From contig CANQTI010000030.1 in NCBI GenBank assembly GCA_947626725.1, forward strand, positions 1-13,718: a stretch of 13,718 nucleotides of DNA. The letters are read 5' to 3'. A program made the position numbers and the translations under genes. The notes under the pieces were generated by a model, which was not told the DNA's origin, searched no databases, and saw nothing but the letters and a program-made list of their open reading frames with translations. The DNA comes from an uncultured Eisenbergiella sp. Its GTDB lineage: Bacteria; Bacillota; Clostridia; Lachnospirales; Lachnospiraceae. Shown here piece by piece: positions 13,477-13,718 of this stretch. Each line of letters begins with the position of its first letter. The stretch's first letter is position 1.

Positions 13477-13606
13477 GCGGCAAAGGCTTTGGAATATATG
13501 GGGAACTGAAGGTTCAGGGGCGGAGAAGACTTCGGGAGTATATAAGGAACCGGCGTTTCAGGAACCGCAAAGACTTCGGGAATGTATAGGAGCGGGAAGT
13601 TCCAGG
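13477..13606. repeat. Three degenerate tandem copies of a ~43-bp unit downstream of the permease gene
   Basis: Copies run approximately 13477-13518, 13519-13562 and 13563-13606. Each begins near a C/G-rich GCGG or ACCG block, has an AAGRCTTYGG core, a TATA-like centre and ends in TTCAGG or TTCCAGG. No open frame or strong hairpin explains them. The copies contain short palindromes (CTGAAGGTTCAG, GTTCCAGGAAC) that may form weak stems. Together with the following 52 bases this fills the gap to the next gene. Confidence 0.7.
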
Positions 13607-13658
13607 AACCGTGATCCCGAGGAAATGTTCATGCCCCGTCAGGGCGAAGGAGGAAGGC

Positions 13659-13718
13659 ATGAAAAAACCGGTGATCCATCCGGGCGCGTTCATCGCGCCC
13701 CAGACAACGATCTGCGGG
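13659..13718 (+). CDS. Gamma-carbonic-anhydrase/hexapeptide-repeat-like protein, N-terminal 20 codons (runs off right edge)
   Basis: ATG at 13659 follows AAGGAGG by 5 bases and opens MKKPVIHPGAFIAPQTTICG, unbroken to the window edge. H-P-G-A-F-I-A-P-x-x-x-I-x-G is the opening turn of a left-handed beta-helix as in gamma-type carbonic anhydrases and related acyl/acetyltransferases. Only 20 codons are visible, so function within that fold is not settled. Confidence 0.6.
   Translation, partial: MKKPVIHPGAFIAPQTTICG

Overview
The window looks like a chromosome segment from a fairly GC-rich Clostridia bacterium, most likely Lachnospiraceae-like. This rests on strong AAGGAGG-type ribosome binding sites, sigma-A-like promoters, and typical clostridial families: TIGR01212 radical SAM, Rpn/PD-(D/E)XK transposase-like protein, YtrA-type GntR regulator with ABC-2 exporter, and EndA-like secreted nuclease. 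Gene functions are read from motifs only; no database search was possible.

Layout. (1) 1-1335, minus strand: the 5' part of a RelB/DinJ-family antitoxin gene with its own promoter, preceded by a YhcC/TIGR01212 radical SAM gene. (2) 1617-6995: a peptide-export locus. A small double-glycine leader peptide gene (minus) is divergent from a three-gene plus-strand operon: C39 peptidase/ABC exporter, second ABC exporter, and a very short HlyD-like adaptor. This is the NHLM-type bacteriocin export arrangement. It ends at a strong GC-rich hairpin. A dyad-symmetric candidate operator sits between the two divergent promoters. (3) 7003-8613, minus: an unusual nitrilase-glycerophosphodiesterase fusion with its own promoter. 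(4) 8775-10140: a decayed mobile region. It holds two different but related 11-bp tandem arrays, an internally deleted Rpn-family gene with terminator, and the C-terminal stub of a tyrosine recombinase, next to the 3' end of a tRNA-Pro(CGG) gene (minus), a usual kind of integration site. (5) 10256-11329, minus: a secreted EndA-like nuclease with a cysteine-containing C-terminal module. (6) 11466-13474, plus: a YtrA-like GntR regulator with a perfect inverted-repeat operator over its promoter, then an ABC ATPase and an ABC-2 permease (translationally overlapping). (7) 13477-13718: a degenerate ~43-bp triple repeat and the first 20 codons of a likely gamma-carbonic-anhydrase/hexapeptide-repeat protein.

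How the genes work together. The best candidate for an undescribed system is the divergent leader-peptide/NHLM exporter pair. The C39 domain would cut the 68-residue precursor after Gly16 and release a 52-residue, cationic, four-cysteine peptide, which the two ABC proteins and the short adaptor would export. No dedicated peptide-modifying enzyme or immunity gene is visible in the window, so the product may be exported with only disulfides. The YtrA-like operon is a separate self-regulated exporter of the kind often linked to cell-envelope stress.
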